Below, piece by piece: positions 24,920 through 34,333 of a stretch of 61,302 nt of DNA; the stretch's first letter is position 1, and every line of letters starts with the position of its first letter. The stretch is from the NCBI GenBank assembly GCA_944390115.1, contig CALXOW010000015.1, positions 1-61,302 on the forward strand. Direction: 5' to 3'. A model generated the notes under the pieces. It had not been told where the DNA came from. It searched no databases and saw nothing but the letters and a program-made list of their open reading frames with translations. The DNA is from an uncultured Anaerobiospirillum sp. (GTDB taxonomy: Bacteria; Pseudomonadota; Gammaproteobacteria; Enterobacterales; Succinivibrionaceae). A program made the translations under genes and the position numbers.

Positions 24920-25807
24920 GGCACTGTCCGCACCAGACGCTTTTCTGCCTTGCCGCAGCCTTGCGCTAAGCACCCAGCGCTTGCAATAGGGGTCAGTCAG
25001 CCTTTCAAATGCTAAGAGCAGGGGCTGACTTCATTGATTACAGCCAGGTAGGGCGACCGACCGCCCAGGTCGTTTTCTCTGTCGCTCCATCGTCCGACGC
25101 CACTTGCCTCTCTTTGGTTTGCTCTCGTGCTGGTAGCGCAGGTGCCAAGTCTATAAGTCACGAGCCGCCATCAACTCCATCGACCTGCTTGGGAATCACA
25201 CCGCGCTCGCAGACCTCTGTACTACCTCTTCTTACGCTGCTTTCTGTCTCTTGGCGCGCCGCTTGTTGCCTTTGGTTCTACCTTGCTCTGAGCTCAATTC
25301 CGCGCGTTGTGCTCTCAAGCCGCGTGTTGCACTCTCAAGCACTCTCGCTGCGGTCTTAAGCACTCGCTTTGTTGCAGCCCTCGCACTCCGGTCTCAAGCC
25401 TCGACTTGCGGCCTCAAGCCTCGCACTGCGACCTTATTCTGTTCACGCCGTGTTTGCTGTGCCTAAGCAGACCGTGCCGGGCTTGGGTTCATTGGCCTTT
25501 CACCCTTGGGCCTTTTATCTTTCCTTGTTTGAGCCACTGCCTTGGGGCGAGTTCTTGGTCTCTAAGTGCTGGGATTTTTGCCAGTGGTTGGCTAGCTTTT
25601 GGCTTATTTATCGGCTTTTTGCCGTGGGGCACGCTTGCTGTCCTTAGGCTAGGCTTTTGTGTGTATAATTATAAGTTTGCGGGGGGATGGCAAAAGTTTG
25701 CCGCGCCTCACATTTGTCGTGGTCTTTGGTGCTTCTTCTTTTTGTTTTTGTGGGAGTGCTGGGCCGCAGATGTTGGGTCTTTTTGATGAGTTCGTCAATT
25801 TTGCTTT
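24920..25807. repeat. Gene-free region with CTCAAGC-type degenerate repeats
   Basis: Between 25305 and 25440 the plus strand repeats a degenerate unit of about 20-27 bp with the core CTCTCAAGCCTCGCACTGCG or parts of it. Long open frames here result from base composition. The rest is unique. A TATAAT sits at 25664, 144 bp upstream of rlmN. Confidence 0.5.
25664..25669 (+). promoter_or_regulatory. Candidate -10 element for rlmN
   Basis: TATAAT in GTGTATAATTATAAG. The -35 position at 17-bp spacing (TCCTTA) is poor, so this is only a candidate start for the rlmN-rodZ-ispG-hisS block. Confidence 0.4.
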
Positions 25808-26953
25808 ATGTCTGAGAATCTGATCAACTTAATGGATTTGGATCCTGATGCCTTAAAGGAGTTTGCCGTGACCCATGGCGAAAAGCCATTTCGCGCCACT
25901 CAGCTGCTCAAGTGGATTTACCAGTGGGGCGTCACGGACTTCGATGAGATGACCAACATCAAAAAGGATACGCGCGCTATGCTTAAGCAGATCGCGTGCA
26001 TCCGCGCCCCGGAGATTGTCTCCGAGCAGCGCTCGGTCGATGGCACTATCAAGTGGGCCATGGACATCGGTGATGGTCAGCTGGTCGAGACCGTGTTCAT
26101 TCCTGAAAAGGAGCGCAACACCCTGTGCATCTCAACTCAGGTGGGCTGCCCAATTAAGTGCGCCTTCTGCCGCACCGGTAAGTCGGGCTTTAATCGTAAT
26201 CTTTCGGTTTCGGAGATTATCGGCCAAGTGTGGCGGGCTGCCTCGCGCGTCGGCTTTAGCCAAAACCAAGAGCAAAAGCCGATCTCCAACGTGGTCATGA
26301 TGGGTATGGGCGAGCCTCTCTTGAATGTGGCCAACGTCCTGTCTGTGGTCAAGCTTTTGCTGTCGGACAACGCCTTTGCCCTGTCCAAGCGCCGCGTAAC
26401 GATTTCTACTGCCGGTGTCGTGCCTGCAATTAATAAGATCGCGGGCAAGGTCGACGTGGCCTTAGCCCTGTCGCTGCATGCTCCCAACGATGAGCTGCGC
26501 GATGTCCTGGTGCCGATCAACCGTAAGTTCCCGCTGCGTGAGCTGATTCCGGCGGTGCGCAACTACATCGATAACTCCAACGCCAACTGCGGCCGCGTCA
26601 CGATCGAGTACGTGCTCTTAGACCATGTCAATGACAGCACCGATCAGGCCCATGAATTGGCCTATCTGCTGCGCGATTTGCCGTGCAAGATCAACTTGAT
26701 CCCATTTAATCCGCATGAGCAGTCGGAGTATCAGCGCCCAAGCAATAGCCGCATCGATCGCTTCTATAAGGTCTTGGTCGAGCAATACGGCATGACCGTG
26801 GTGACCCGCACCACGCGCGGTGATGATATCGCCGCTGCCTGCGGCCAGCTGGCAGGCCAGGTCAACGACCGCAAGTTAAAGGCCCAGATTGAGGCCGCTG
26901 AGCGCGAGGCCCTGCGCGCGGACGACAAAATTAAGTTCCAGCTTAAGCATTAG
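25808..26953 (+). CDS. rlmN: 23S rRNA (A2503-C2) / tRNA (A37-C2) methyltransferase
   Basis: A radical-SAM enzyme that methylates A2503 of 23S rRNA and A37 of some tRNAs, tuning translational fidelity. The 381 residues match E. coli RlmN (384). The iron-sulfur motif is in [15 protein letters not shown] (CxxxCxxC, near residue 115). The SAM-binding region [10 protein letters not shown] and [10 protein letters not shown] follow, as does the catalytic cysteine region near the C-terminus ([11 protein letters not shown]). No strong Shine-Dalgarno is visible before ATG 25808, but the N-terminus aligns with family expectations ([13 protein letters not shown]). It heads the conserved block rlmN-rodZ-ispG-hisS-yfgM-bamB-der; the usual pilF (type IV pilus lipoprotein) between rlmN and rodZ is missing. 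Confidence 0.97.
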   Translation: MSENLINLMDLDPDALKEFAVTHGEKPFRATQLLKWIYQWGVTDFDEMTNIKKDTRAMLKQIACIRAPEIVSEQRSVDGTIKWAMDIGDGQLVETVFIPEKERNTLCISTQVGCPIKCAFCRTGKSGFNRNLSVSEIIGQVWRAASRVGFSQNQEQKPISNVVMMGMGEPLLNVANVLSVVKLLLSDNAFALSKRRVTISTAGVVPAINKIAGKVDVALALSLHAPNDELRDVLVPINRKFPLRELIPAVRNYIDNSNANCGRVTIEYVLLDHVNDSTDQAHELAYLLRDLPCKINLIPFNPHEQSEYQRPSNSRIDRFYKVLVEQYGMTVVTRTTRGDDIAAACGQLAGQVNDRKLKAQIEAAEREALRADDKIKFQLKH

Positions 26954-27083
26954 CTCTCTTGCATGAGGCAAGGGGTGGTTAGTGCACCGTGCTGGCGCTA
27001 AGCAGGTCAGCGTTGATGATTGGGCTTAGCATAGGGGCCATTGGTATAGTTGAGTGGGGCGTAGGATGCGCCGGGAATGGCAG

Positions 27084-28913
27084 ATGAGCAAGAAAAGCAA
27101 GAACCGCTACATTTCTCACAATGACTTAGATCGTGCGGATAAGCCGAACCAGGATGGATCCGTGGCATCTGCCGAGTCTGCTGGACCTGCGAACGCTGAG
27201 AGCTCGGTGGCCTCGGCGCTGGAGGCGGCCCAAGCCTTTGTCGAGACCGCTGAGGTCTTAAATAAGGGCGAGGGCGCTACGCTCGAGGATGCCTTAGCGC
27301 AGAACCAAGCTGCTGCTTCTGCTGCTGCCGTTTCTGCTGCTTCTGCTACGGTTGAGTCGGCCGCATCCGATCAAGAGGCCGAGCTTGCCGCATCCTTGGC
27401 GGCAGCTGAGCCGACTGCTCAAGGGGCACCGGAGCCAATTGCTTCGGGAGCGAGTGCCCCGGTGGCGCCTGAGTTAGACGCTGCTGGGGCAGCCACTGCG
27501 GGGGCGGCCGCTCCGGAGTCGGTGCCTGAGTCGGGGGAGCCTGCGATTTTGCACAGCTCGCGCGCGCTCGAGGATGATCCGGCGGTTAAGGCGGCGCAGG
27601 TGCTGGCGCGTGACCAAGCTGAGGAGCTGGCGCTGCGTGAGGCCGAGGACGCCGAAGAGGTGCGCCGCACCGCCAAGGAAAACGTCGCCATTCCGCCACT
27701 CAAGCCGGTCGATAATATCGAAAATCTCAAGACCGCAGGCCAGGTTTTGCGCTACCACCGTCAGCGCTCGGGCATGTCGATTAAGGAAGTGGCGATCGCT
27801 TTAAAGGCACTGCCAAGCACCATCGCCAATATCGAGTCGGACTTGCTCAATACCCCTAATGTCCAGCAAAAGGTAGGGCGGCTCGTCGTCCTCTATGCTA
27901 GTTTGCTCGGGCTCAATCCCGAGGAAGTGTTCGACCTCTACCTGCAAGGGATTAAAGAAGACGTCATCATCGAGCACGTGTCGGTCCCGCGTAAGCGCAC
28001 CGATCGCCGCATGAACCGCATCTGGCTCATCGTCGTGCTGATGATCGTTGTCGCTATCGCCGGTTACTTCGTGTTCGGGGGTAAGGAGGAGCCTGCTTCC
28101 TCGCAAGGCTCCCTCAATGAAGCGGCCTTGGATGCCTCCCATGACACTTCGGCGGCCTTGGTTACCTCCGACTCTAAGCTCACTGTAGGCAATAATGAGC
28201 CGGTCGTGATTGAGGAAGAGCCAGCGGCTGATGCTCCAAAGGTTATGGTGGTCGATGAGAACACCGCTAAGGCCACCGAGCAGCAATACGACTTACAGCA
28301 AATGCAGGCTCAGGCCGCCGCCGCGCAACAGCCGGTACCACAGCCTGAGGCGCTCTTATTGCCTGAGGGCGTGGCTCATGACGATCAGATCGCTCCAGTC
28401 GAGGAGGTCGCTACGGTTGATATCAATCCAGCGGCACCTGAGGTTGAGGATAAGGCTGTGCTGGCCCCAGCCCGTCCTAATAACGTGGAGCCAGTGGCGG
28501 CCCCAGAGCCGGTAGCTCAAAAGCCTGCCGTTCCAGAGCCAGCTGCTCATAAGCCTACCGCTCCGGCTGAGGCCGAGAATCCTGCTGCGGTTGAGGAGCC
28601 TGCTAAGCCTGAGCTGGCCTCGTCGCTTAAGAATATTTCGTCCGCCGTTAAGGTGGTTGGGCGCGATGGCCTGGCATCCTTGAACCGCGCGGAAATCGCG
28701 GTCACGGCGCCGGTGGCCTTGGAGGTCACCGATGGCTCGGGTAAGACCGTGCGCTCGGGTGTCTTTGATGCCGGTGATGTGGTCAAGATTACCGCCATTC
28801 CGCCTATTGTCGTAAAATTGAGCGACACGAGCGCGGTTAAGATTTCCTATATGGGCGGCACCATTGCGCTGCCTGCTGGGGAGCAAGTGCGCTTTGAATT
28901 GCCGCAGCGCTAA
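27084..28913 (+). CDS. rodZ: Cytoskeletal membrane protein RodZ
   Basis: Links MreB filaments to the cell-wall elongation machinery. About 609 residues from ATG 27084, far longer than E. coli RodZ (337). It has an Ala/Glu-rich disordered N-terminus (1-210), the HTH domain that contacts MreB (GQVLRYHRQRSGMSIKEVA to about 290), one membrane helix (IWLIVVLMIVVAIAGYFVF, near 312-330), a Pro/Ala/Glu-rich periplasmic linker, and the C-terminal beta domain from about 520. The frame is open upstream to GTG 27054. ATG 27084 is preferred because GGGAATGG precedes it, but the start is uncertain. The gene position, before ispG, is canonical. Confidence 0.93.
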   Translation: MSKKSKNRYISHNDLDRADKPNQDGSVASAESAGPANAESSVASALEAAQAFVETAEVLNKGEGATLEDALAQNQAAASAAAVSAASATVESAASDQEAELAASLAAAEPTAQGAPEPIASGASAPVAPELDAAGAATAGAAAPESVPESGEPAILHSSRALEDDPAVKAAQVLARDQAEELALREAEDAEEVRRTAKENVAIPPLKPVDNIENLKTAGQVLRYHRQRSGMSIKEVAIALKALPSTIANIESDLLNTPNVQQKVGRLVVLYASLLGLNPEEVFDLYLQGIKEDVIIEHVSVPRKRTDRRMNRIWLIVVLMIVVAIAGYFVFGGKEEPASSQGSLNEAALDASHDTSAALVTSDSKLTVGNNEPVVIEEEPAADAPKVMVVDENTAKATEQQYDLQQMQAQAAAAQQPVPQPEALLLPEGVAHDDQIAPVEEVATVDINPAAPEVEDKAVLAPARPNNVEPVAAPEPVAQKPAVPEPAAHKPTAPAEAENPAAVEEPAKPELASSLKNISSAVKVVGRDGLASLNRAEIAVTAPVALEVTDGSGKTVRSGVFDAGDVVKITAIPPIVVKLSDTSAVKISYMGGTIALPAGEQVRFELPQR

Positions 28914-28937
28914 CTTTTTGTTTGTTTGAGGTCCATC

Positions 28938-30029
28938 ATGGAGTGGCATGCACCAACAATTGAGCGTCGTAAGGCGCGCCAAATCAAGGTTGGCTCGGTA
29001 CTGATCGGCGGCGACGCCCCGATCAGCGTCCAGAGTATGACCTGTACCGACACGCTTGATGTGGCGGCCACCGTGGCTCAGGTGCGGGCGCTCTCTGACG
29101 TGGGCGCGGACATCGTGCGCGTCTCGGTGCCGTCCATGGACGCTGCTGAGGCTTTTAAGGCCATCGTGGCTCAAAGCCCGGTGCCGATTGTCGCGGACAT
29201 CCACTTTGATTACCGCATCGCCATTGCCTGCGCTGAGAATGGCGCGGCCGCGCTGCGCATCAATCCAGGTAATATTGGCTCAGCTGAGAAGGTGGCGGCG
29301 GTGTGCGCGGCGGCTGCCGATCACGGCCTGCCGATTCGCGTTGGTGTCAATGCGGGCTCCTTAGATAAGGACTTGCTCACCAAGTACGGCGCTCCGTGCC
29401 CAGACGCTATGGTGGAGGCCGCGCTGCGCTCGGCCGACATCTTGGAAAGCCATAACTTTCGTGACTATGCCTTCTCGGTTAAGGCATCTGAGCTCTTCTT
29501 ATGCGTAGCCGCTTATGAGCAGCTTGCCGCCGCGTGCGACGCACCGCTGCATTTGGGCATCACCGAAGCCGGGGGCCTGATGGGCGGTACGGTTTTGTCG
29601 TCGATGGGCATTGGCATGCTGCTTTCTAAGGGCATTGGCGATACCTTGCGCGTGTCGCTCGCGGCTGACCCGGTCGAAGAGGTTAAGGTCGGCTGGGCCA
29701 TCTTAAAGAGCTTGCATCTGCGCACCCGTGGCATCAATGTCGTGGCCTGCCCGACCTGCTCGCGCCGAGGCTACGATGTGGTCGGTACGGTTAAGACCTT
29801 AGAGGACAGCTTAAGCGATATTCGCGCCCCGATTAAGATCGCCATTATGGGCTGCGTGGTCAATGGCCCTGGTGAGGCTCTGCATGCGGACGTCGCCATC
29901 TGCGGCGGCAATAATGGCAAGTGCCTCTATTATGAAAAGGGTGAGCTGGTCGGGCGCATCGCCACCTCTGAGATTGTGCCGCGCGTGGTCGAGCGCGTGC
30001 GCGCCTTGGCGGCCGCGTATCAGGCTTAA
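28938..30029 (+). CDS. ispG: 4-hydroxy-3-methylbut-2-enyl diphosphate synthase
   Basis: A [4Fe-4S] enzyme of the non-mevalonate isoprenoid pathway that reductively opens methylerythritol cyclodiphosphate. 363 residues from ATG 28938 (GAGG six bases upstream); E. coli has 372. The TIM-barrel half begins with the [12 protein letters not shown] region and INPGNIG. The C-terminal iron-sulfur domain has the ligands in CPTCSRRG and [10 protein letters not shown]. It follows rodZ by 24 bp and is probably co-transcribed. Cytoplasmic; essential in related bacteria. Confidence 0.97.
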   Translation: MEWHAPTIERRKARQIKVGSVLIGGDAPISVQSMTCTDTLDVAATVAQVRALSDVGADIVRVSVPSMDAAEAFKAIVAQSPVPIVADIHFDYRIAIACAENGAAALRINPGNIGSAEKVAAVCAAAADHGLPIRVGVNAGSLDKDLLTKYGAPCPDAMVEAALRSADILESHNFRDYAFSVKASELFLCVAAYEQLAAACDAPLHLGITEAGGLMGGTVLSSMGIGMLLSKGIGDTLRVSLAADPVEEVKVGWAILKSLHLRTRGINVVACPTCSRRGYDVVGTVKTLEDSLSDIRAPIKIAIMGCVVNGPGEALHADVAICGGNNGKCLYYEKGELVGRIATSEIVPRVVERVRALAAAYQA

Positions 30030-30099
30030 GTTTTTGGGCTTACTTCGTTTCTTTTTTTTTTTTTTTTCGCGTTCTTGGTTTTAGGGATTTTTCTAGGTC

Positions 30100-31374
30100 A
30101 TGGCTCAGTCGATTCAGGCTATTCGTGGAATGAATGATTTGCTGCCGGCCGACACCTCGGTGTGGCAGCAGGTAGAACAGGTAATCCGCGCTACGGTACA
30201 GGCATATGGCTACAGCGAGATGCGTATGCCAATCGTGGAGCAAACCAGCCTCTTTTGCCGCGCAATCGGTGAGGTCACCGATGTGGTCGAAAAGGAAATG
30301 TACACCTTTGAAGACCGCTCGGGCGACAGCTTGTCGTTACGCCCTGAGGGTACCGCAGGCTGCGTGCGTGCCGCCTTAGAGCATTCGCTCATCTACAACC
30401 AAGAGCAGCGCCTGTGGTATATGGGCCCAATGTTCCGCCACGAGCGCCCACAAAAGGGTCGCTATCGCCAATTCCACCAATTAGGTGTGGAGGCCTTCGG
30501 CTTAAATGGTCCTGATATCGACGCCGAAATCATCGCCCTGTCCTACGACTTATGGCAAAAGCTCGGCATTGCCTCCGATCTGTGCTTAGAGCTCAATACC
30601 TTGGGCTCAAACGAAGAGCGTAAGGTCTATAAGGAGAGCTTGGTTAAGTTCTTAGAGGCCCATTTTGATGACCTCGATGAGGACTCGCGCCGCCGCACTC
30701 ACACCAATCCACTGCGCGTCTTAGATAGCAAGGACGAAAAGGTCCAGGCGATCTTAGCGGATGCCCCAGTGCTCTTTGATTTCTTAGGCGCTGAGAGCAA
30801 GGCTCACTTTGAGCAATTGCAAGCTATGCTCACCGCTATGGGCATCAAGTTCAAGTTAAACCCACGTTTAGTACGCGGTCTTGATTACTACAACTTAACC
30901 GTCTTTGAGTGGACCACCAACGCCTTAGGCGCGCAAGGCACCGTCTGTGGCGGTGGCCGCTATGACGGCTTAGTTGAGCAATTAGGCGGTAAGGCCACCC
31001 CAGCGATCGGCTTTGGCTTAGGCTTAGAGCGTTTGATGCTCCTGTTAACCACCTTAGGTAAGGTCGCCCCAAAGAGCGCGGTCGACGTCTACGTCTGCGG
31101 TATGGGCACCAATATCGAAGGCGAGCAGATGAAGCTGGCACACGAATTACGTGCTGCCCTGCCAGGCACCCGCATCATGAATCACTGCGGTGGTGGCAAC
31201 TTCAAGCGCCTGCTCAAGCGTGCCGATAAGGTCGAGGCACGTGTCGCCGTCATCTTAGGTGACAACGAAGTGCAAAACGGCACCGTTGCCATTAAGGATC
31301 TCAAGTCCACCGAGCAAGTTGAGGTGGCTCGCACTGAGGCCGCTGCCAAGATCGCCGCGATCTTAGCCCAGTAA
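30100..31374 (+). CDS. hisS: Histidyl-tRNA synthetase
   Basis: Charges tRNA-His; a class II synthetase acting as a dimer in the cytoplasm. 424 residues, as in E. coli. Motif 2 is seen in [19 protein letters not shown], the histidine-binding signature in [13 protein letters not shown], motif 3 in [11 protein letters not shown], and the C-terminal anticodon-binding domain from about 325. ATG 30100 begins the standard sequence [15 protein letters not shown]. It is separated from ispG by 70 bp containing a long T-tract (about 16 T). Confidence 0.97.
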   Translation: MAQSIQAIRGMNDLLPADTSVWQQVEQVIRATVQAYGYSEMRMPIVEQTSLFCRAIGEVTDVVEKEMYTFEDRSGDSLSLRPEGTAGCVRAALEHSLIYNQEQRLWYMGPMFRHERPQKGRYRQFHQLGVEAFGLNGPDIDAEIIALSYDLWQKLGIASDLCLELNTLGSNEERKVYKESLVKFLEAHFDDLDEDSRRRTHTNPLRVLDSKDEKVQAILADAPVLFDFLGAESKAHFEQLQAMLTAMGIKFKLNPRLVRGLDYYNLTVFEWTTNALGAQGTVCGGGRYDGLVEQLGGKATPAIGFGLGLERLMLLLTTLGKVAPKSAVDVYVCGMGTNIEGEQMKLAHELRAALPGTRIMNHCGGGNFKRLLKRADKVEARVAVILGDNEVQNGTVAIKDLKSTEQVEVARTEAAAKIAAILAQ

Positions 31375-31380
31375 GCCTAA

Positions 31381-31424
31381 GGCCCAGCAGCTTGCCTGCT
31401 GCGGGCTCAGCCCGCAGCTGGGCC
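31381..31424 (+). other. Branched stem-loop after hisS
   Basis: An outer stem, GGCCCAG/CTGGGCC, encloses two small hairpins (CAGC/GCTG and CGGGC/GCCCG). It lies between hisS and yfgM and may be a partial terminator or an mRNA processing site. Confidence 0.5.
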
Positions 31425-31469
31425 CTGCAACCAGTTTTTGTTTTGTGACCAATTTTAGGATTTCCTGAC

Positions 31470-32162
31470 ATGGATATTTTGTCTGACGAGCACGAAAGAG
31501 AAGAGGCGGTGCGCAAGTGGTGGCACGAGCACTGGAAGCCAATCGGCCTGGGCATTGCCATCGCGATCGCAGGTCTTGTCGTTGTGCGCCAGTACCAGGC
31601 CTATCAGTTAGAGCAAAGCCAAGATGCGGCCTATGCCACCTATCAGCTGCAAAACCAGGTCTTAAGCCGGGGTACCGCTGCCTTTGCTGAGGCCGATAAG
31701 TTCTTGCAAGAGCATGAAGACATCTACGGCTCGATGCTGGCCTTAGATATGGCCGCCACCTTAATTCAAGGTGAGAAGTATCAAGATGCCCTCAAGTACA
31801 TCACCTTTGCCCGCGATAACGGCGGTGAGTTGATTGTGCCGCAAACCAATCTGGTGTTAGCGCGCCTCCAAGGCCAAAGCGGTCAGTACGATGCGGCCAT
31901 GGCCACCTTAGATGGCCTCAAGAACTCGGCCTACCAGGCTGAGGCCGCTGAGATTCGCGGCGACATCCTGTTAAGCCAAGGCGATCGCGCCGGCGCTCAT
32001 GACGCCTACGCTCAGGCGATTGCCCTGCATCAGGAGGCTAAGCTCACCATTAGCCCGATCTTGCAGATGAAGTTTGACAACGTGATTGAGGTCGGCGATA
32101 AGCCTGCCTATCAAATCATGGCTGAGCAAATCGAGGCCCAAAGCATCCCGGCCGCGAACTAA
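31470..32162 (+). CDS. yfgM: Periplasmic chaperone-like membrane protein YfgM
   Basis: A single-pass inner-membrane protein with periplasmic TPR repeats that associates with the SecYEG translocon and periplasmic chaperones. The 230 residues compare with 206 in E. coli. The cytoplasmic N-terminus carries the family signature EREEAVRKWWHEHWKPI, followed by the membrane helix (LGIAIAIAGLVVV) and TPR-like helices (AYATYQLQNQVL, LQGQSGQYDAAMATLDGL). Position between hisS and bamB is canonical. Confidence 0.94.
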   Translation: MDILSDEHEREEAVRKWWHEHWKPIGLGIAIAIAGLVVVRQYQAYQLEQSQDAAYATYQLQNQVLSRGTAAFAEADKFLQEHEDIYGSMLALDMAATLIQGEKYQDALKYITFARDNGGELIVPQTNLVLARLQGQSGQYDAAMATLDGLKNSAYQAEAAEIRGDILLSQGDRAGAHDAYAQAIALHQEAKLTISPILQMKFDNVIEVGDKPAYQIMAEQIEAQSIPAAN

Positions 32163-32381
32163 GGCCGCGCGCTGCCAGCGGCCGCCTAGGCTGTGTCGCC
32201 TAGGACTGCGCTGGGCTGCTTAGGACTGCGCTGATGCGCCTCGGGCCGGGCTCGGGTCAGACCCATGTCAATGCCGTGAGGGTGTCACGATATGTGCCAC
32301 ATTCCGGCTACGAACGAAGTGCCAGAACGGCGGTCTATCGCTATAATTGACCGTGGTTCTGTTAGTTTGGAAGAGTTAATC

Positions 32382-33902
32382 ATGCTAAAGACGAAACTAG
32401 CTCTTGCGTTACCGCTGGCGCTGATCACCTTAGTGGGCTGCTCGAGCTCAGATACCCGTTACGAGCCGGTGGAGGCTCCTGAGGTTGCCAATGTCTTCGA
32501 GCTCGATGAGTACTGGAGTGCGTCCACCGGCGGCGTCGGTGACTATTACTCAGAGCTCACGGCAGCTTTTGATCGCTCCCACATCTTTGTCGCCGGGCGT
32601 GAGGGCGAGGTTTCGGCCTTAGATAAGACCACGGGCGATCGCCTGTGGCGCATCGACCTCTCTGACGAGCCAGAACACGACGAAAAGGACTCGGCCCGCC
32701 TCTCAGGCGGTGTCGCCCTCTCGGGCTCGGTTTTAGTCGTCGGCTCGGAAAATGGCTATGTCTACGCTTTAAATAGCGGCGACGGCACTCTGCTGTGGAA
32801 GTACTTCTTAGGCGCCGAAGTAGTGGCTAAGCCTGCCTTTAGCGCTTCGGGTAATAAGCTCTTTGTCTTAGATAGCCAAGGCAACTTCACCTGCTTTGAT
32901 GTCGCCTCGGGCGATAAGCTCTGGGTCACCGGTGATGCCTCCTTACCACTGCGTCTGCGCGCTCAAGCTAATCCTTTAACCGTGGGCGATGAGTACGTCT
33001 TAGTGGGCACCTCAACCGGTAAGGTCAATGTGCTGTTACAAAGCAATGGCGCCACCGTCAACCAAATCAATGTCGGTGAGGCCATCGGCGCCAATGCCTT
33101 AGAGCGTATTGCCGATGTTTCCTCAAGCCCGCTCATCTTAGGCAATATCCTCTATGCCGCTGCCTTCTCGGGTGGCTTAGTCGAGTACGACTTTGGTACC
33201 TTTAATTACCTGGCCAAGCTCGGCTATCAGACCAGCCGCGACTTAGGCTTTGACCAAGACAGCATTGTGCTGACTGCCGACGATGGCTCGGTGTCCTGCA
33301 TCAACCGTGAGGACAATTCCCAGCGCTGGGTCAACACCCAGCTGAGCTACCGCAATGTCACCGCGCCGGTGGTCTTTGGTGGTTATGCTGCGGTCGGCGA
33401 CTATGAGGGCTATCTCTACCTCATGGATATGGCCGATGGCTCGATTGACTATATGATCGAGGCTGATAGCTCGGGTATCTACCACCAAGGTCAAGTTGAA
33501 GACGGCAAGCTCTACATCGTCGCCCGTGACGGCACCTTGATGTGCTTTGGCTTTGCCGATCAGAGCAAGGCCCAGCAGGCCCTGAGCGTGGAGCAAAGCA
33601 ACGATGCGCTGCTGGCTAACGCCGCCCAAGGTCTGACCTTAAATCACCCTGGCGTTTACAACGCCGGTATTTACGCTCCAGCTGCCATGACCCAAGAGCA
33701 ATTGGAGGCCCGCCGTGCCGCGATTAAGCGTGCCGTGGCCCAGCAAGAAGCTCAGATGGCAGCCCAGCGTCGTGCCGCGCGCGAGGCCGCACAGGCTCGT
33801 GCCGAGTACGAGGCTCAGCGTAAGGCTGCCGAAGAGGAGCGCCGTCAGCGCCTGTCGGGCTTTGGTATCGCCCCAGGATTACGTGCTGACATGGACGAAT
33901 AG
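32382..33902 (+). CDS. bamB: Outer-membrane assembly lipoprotein BamB
   Basis: Accessory lipoprotein of the BAM complex that inserts beta-barrel proteins. 506 residues from ATG 32382 (GGAAGAG upstream). The lipoprotein signal ends in ALITLVGC with the modified cysteine at about residue 20. The eight-bladed propeller is shown by repeats such as GDRLWRIDL, GTLLWKYFLGAEVVAKPAF and SGDKLWVTGD. The last 90 residues are an extra Ala/Glu/Arg-rich helix (RRAAREAAQARAEYEAQ) absent from the 392-residue E. coli protein. The frame upstream to 32292 is rejected because it precedes the signal peptide. Confidence 0.95.
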   Translation: MLKTKLALALPLALITLVGCSSSDTRYEPVEAPEVANVFELDEYWSASTGGVGDYYSELTAAFDRSHIFVAGREGEVSALDKTTGDRLWRIDLSDEPEHDEKDSARLSGGVALSGSVLVVGSENGYVYALNSGDGTLLWKYFLGAEVVAKPAFSASGNKLFVLDSQGNFTCFDVASGDKLWVTGDASLPLRLRAQANPLTVGDEYVLVGTSTGKVNVLLQSNGATVNQINVGEAIGANALERIADVSSSPLILGNILYAAAFSGGLVEYDFGTFNYLAKLGYQTSRDLGFDQDSIVLTADDGSVSCINREDNSQRWVNTQLSYRNVTAPVVFGGYAAVGDYEGYLYLMDMADGSIDYMIEADSSGIYHQGQVEDGKLYIVARDGTLMCFGFADQSKAQQALSVEQSNDALLANAAQGLTLNHPGVYNAGIYAPAAMTQEQLEARRAAIKRAVAQQEAQMAAQRRAAREAAQARAEYEAQRKAAEEERRQRLSGFGIAPGLRADMDE

Positions 33903-34333
33903 TCGGATCGCCCCATTAGGACTTAGCTCCAATGGTGGCCTAGCCCCAGTAGGGCTAAGCCTAGCGGCGGCCGCCATGATTCGTTAACTTTGGCCTAACT
34001 ATGCGGTTAGGCTCCAGCAAGGCCTAAAGGTGCTTCGTGCGCCTTTAGGCTTTGCCATGTGTGCGGCGCTGCATAGGACAGCGCTGCCAGTGACGCTCTA
34101 AGCCCAATCGCGCCGCGATGACCGGCATGAGGGTCACTGCTCGGGAGATTCCCGCTTCCTTAGGAGCATCGCTGCGGCAATGCGTTTGACTGAGAACTGG
34201 GCAGGATAGGCGCTCTTCGTGGCCCCGAGAAACTCCGTTTTAGGGGTGGGGCAAGGCCAACTGGGACCTTAATGAGGTTAAAGCAGGTGGCCTTAAGGTA
34301 AGCGCGACGCCCCCCGTATGTGAGACATTTTTT
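33903..34333. other. Intergenic region with hairpins between bamB and der
   Basis: It contains three hairpins in a row: TAGCCC/GGGCTA (near 33942), CCTAAC/GTTAGG (33993-34012) and a terminator (listed at 34022). Downstream sequence to der is unique, and der has little visible Shine-Dalgarno. No gene. Confidence 0.5.
34022..34053 (+). terminator. Terminator after bamB
   Basis: GCCTAAAGG and CCTTTAGGC separated by 11 nt and followed by TTT. It probably separates bamB from der transcription. Confidence 0.65.
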
